From NCBI GenBank assembly GCA_903875605.1, contig CAIQWT010000060.1, positions 1 to 64,000 of the forward strand: a DNA stretch of 64,000 bases, given 5' to 3'. The first letter of the stretch is position 1. Each line of letters opens with the position of its first letter. Source of the DNA: an uncultured Geobacteraceae bacterium (GTDB taxonomy: Bacteria; Desulfobacterota; Desulfuromonadia; Geobacterales; Pseudopelobacteraceae). Below, piece by piece: positions 63,599-64,000 of this stretch. The notes beneath the pieces were generated by a model. It searched no databases. It saw nothing but the letters and a program-made list of their open reading frames with translations, and had not been told where the DNA came from. A program made the translations under genes and the position numbers.

Positions 63599-63787
63599 TC
63601 AGACTTTTTTTTCAGGTTCATCGCTCTTGGGCTTGATTTCTATCTCGTCTTTACCATCTGATGCCTTTTTAAAGTTACGGATACTTTTGCCTAGTGCCCC
63701 GCCTATTTCAGGCAGTTTACCCGCTCCGAAAACGACCAGAACGATGACAAGTATGATTATCATTTCCGGCATACCAAAACCAAACAT
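63599..63787 (-). CDS. tatA: Sec-independent translocase subunit TatA
   Basis: Forms the Tat export pore. The 62-residue protein has a transmembrane helix ([17 protein letters not shown]), the hinge [10 protein letters not shown], an amphipathic helix ([15 protein letters not shown]) and an acidic/basic tail. Size and order match TatA rather than TatB. GAGGGGG lies just before the ATG. Tat B/C are not in the window. The gap of 212 bp to the window's right edge shows a sigma-70-like box at 63965. Confidence 0.93.
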   Translation of the reverse strand: MFGFGMPEMIIILVIVLVVFGAGKLPEIGGALGKSIRNFKKASDGKDEIEIKPKSDEPEKKV

Positions 63788-63964
63788 TGTGCCCCCTCTG
63801 TAACGAGTGTGTAGTGCCTCTGCACTATCTCATTGACCAATAAAAAAATCAAGTCCTCTGCACATTAATCAAAGTTATCCATTTTGGCTTGCCTGCTCAA
63901 CCATTAATGAAAAACTAGTTTAAAAACAGGCAGTTAGCGTTGTATTGCCAGCTCCGGTGATTCA

Positions 63965-63993
63965 TTGACACGGTTTTTAACGCATGGTACAAC
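63965..63993 (+). promoter_or_regulatory. Candidate promoter reading out of the window
   Basis: TTGACA at 63965-63970, 17 bp, TACAAC at 63988-63993. The gene it would serve lies beyond base 64000. Confidence 0.35.
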
Positions 63994-64000
63994 AATGACT

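Noticed and set aside
63531..63803. 90-codon plus-strand frame overlapping tatA
   Set aside because: tatA on the other strand has clear family motifs and a ribosome site.

Overview
This window looks like a chromosomal segment from the Geobacter/Desulfuromonadia group (Desulfobacterota, former Deltaproteobacteria). The evidence is a dprA-topA-trmFO block, a parA-parB-ATP synthase block with paired b'/b subunits and no a or c subunits, a methylmalonyl-CoA carboxylase/mutase/epimerase cluster, a PilT/PilB-like pair, a DUF6178-type protein, many radical SAM proteins and sigma-54-like promoters. The assignment rests on gene content and order read by eye, not on a database search. || Left end (1-5.5 kb): the first ~160 bases do not belong with the rest. 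On the minus strand they encode a PurK fragment of actinobacterial type, fused head-on to a 5'-truncated cheA. This is most simply an assembly or amplification chimera. After cheA come two small genes behind a sigma-54-like promoter, an RluA-type pseudouridine synthase, a RhlE-type helicase with a terminator-like hairpin in its leader, and a rhodanese with a small membrane protein. || 5.5-12.3 kb, minus strand: fatty acid hydroxylase, moaC, pilT, a PilB/GspE-like protein that has lost its P-loop, dnaB and a U32 protein. || 12.3-20.5 kb, plus strand: a CpoB-like lipoprotein, a LysM protein, dprA, topA, trmFO and an orphan GlcF-like Fe-S protein. || 20.6-29.2 kb: an XRE-cupin regulator, then the carboxyltransferase, biotin carboxylase/carrier, methylmalonyl-CoA mutase catalytic chain and epimerase that together interconvert propionyl-CoA and succinyl-CoA. 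Five copies of an imperfect inverted repeat (built from ACACAGAG/CTCTGTGT blocks) sit in the intergenic gaps from 17.7 to 28.7 kb. One copy is opened up and holds a GxxExxY (PD-(D/E)XK-like) gene carrying a single in-frame stop. This repeat-plus-nuclease-like arrangement is the most unusual structure in the window. || 29.2-40.6 kb: a porin with a long structured leader, a periplasmic propeller-like protein, parAB and the F1 part of ATP synthase. || 40.6-51.3 kb: a decayed gene, a SAM methyltransferase, a QueG-like Fe-S protein, a YhcC-type radical SAM protein, a Ca/Na antiporter with Kup, a DUF4911 protein with an MFS transporter, a B12-binding radical SAM protein and a CapA-like protein. || 51.3-64 kb: serS with a nearby tRNA-Ser(UGA), a small Ala/Lys-rich exported protein with a strong sigma-54-like promoter, an OmpA lipoprotein, several conserved unknowns, YaeQ, an S4 protein, hemE, VOC and WbuC-like proteins, an aminotransferase and tatA.
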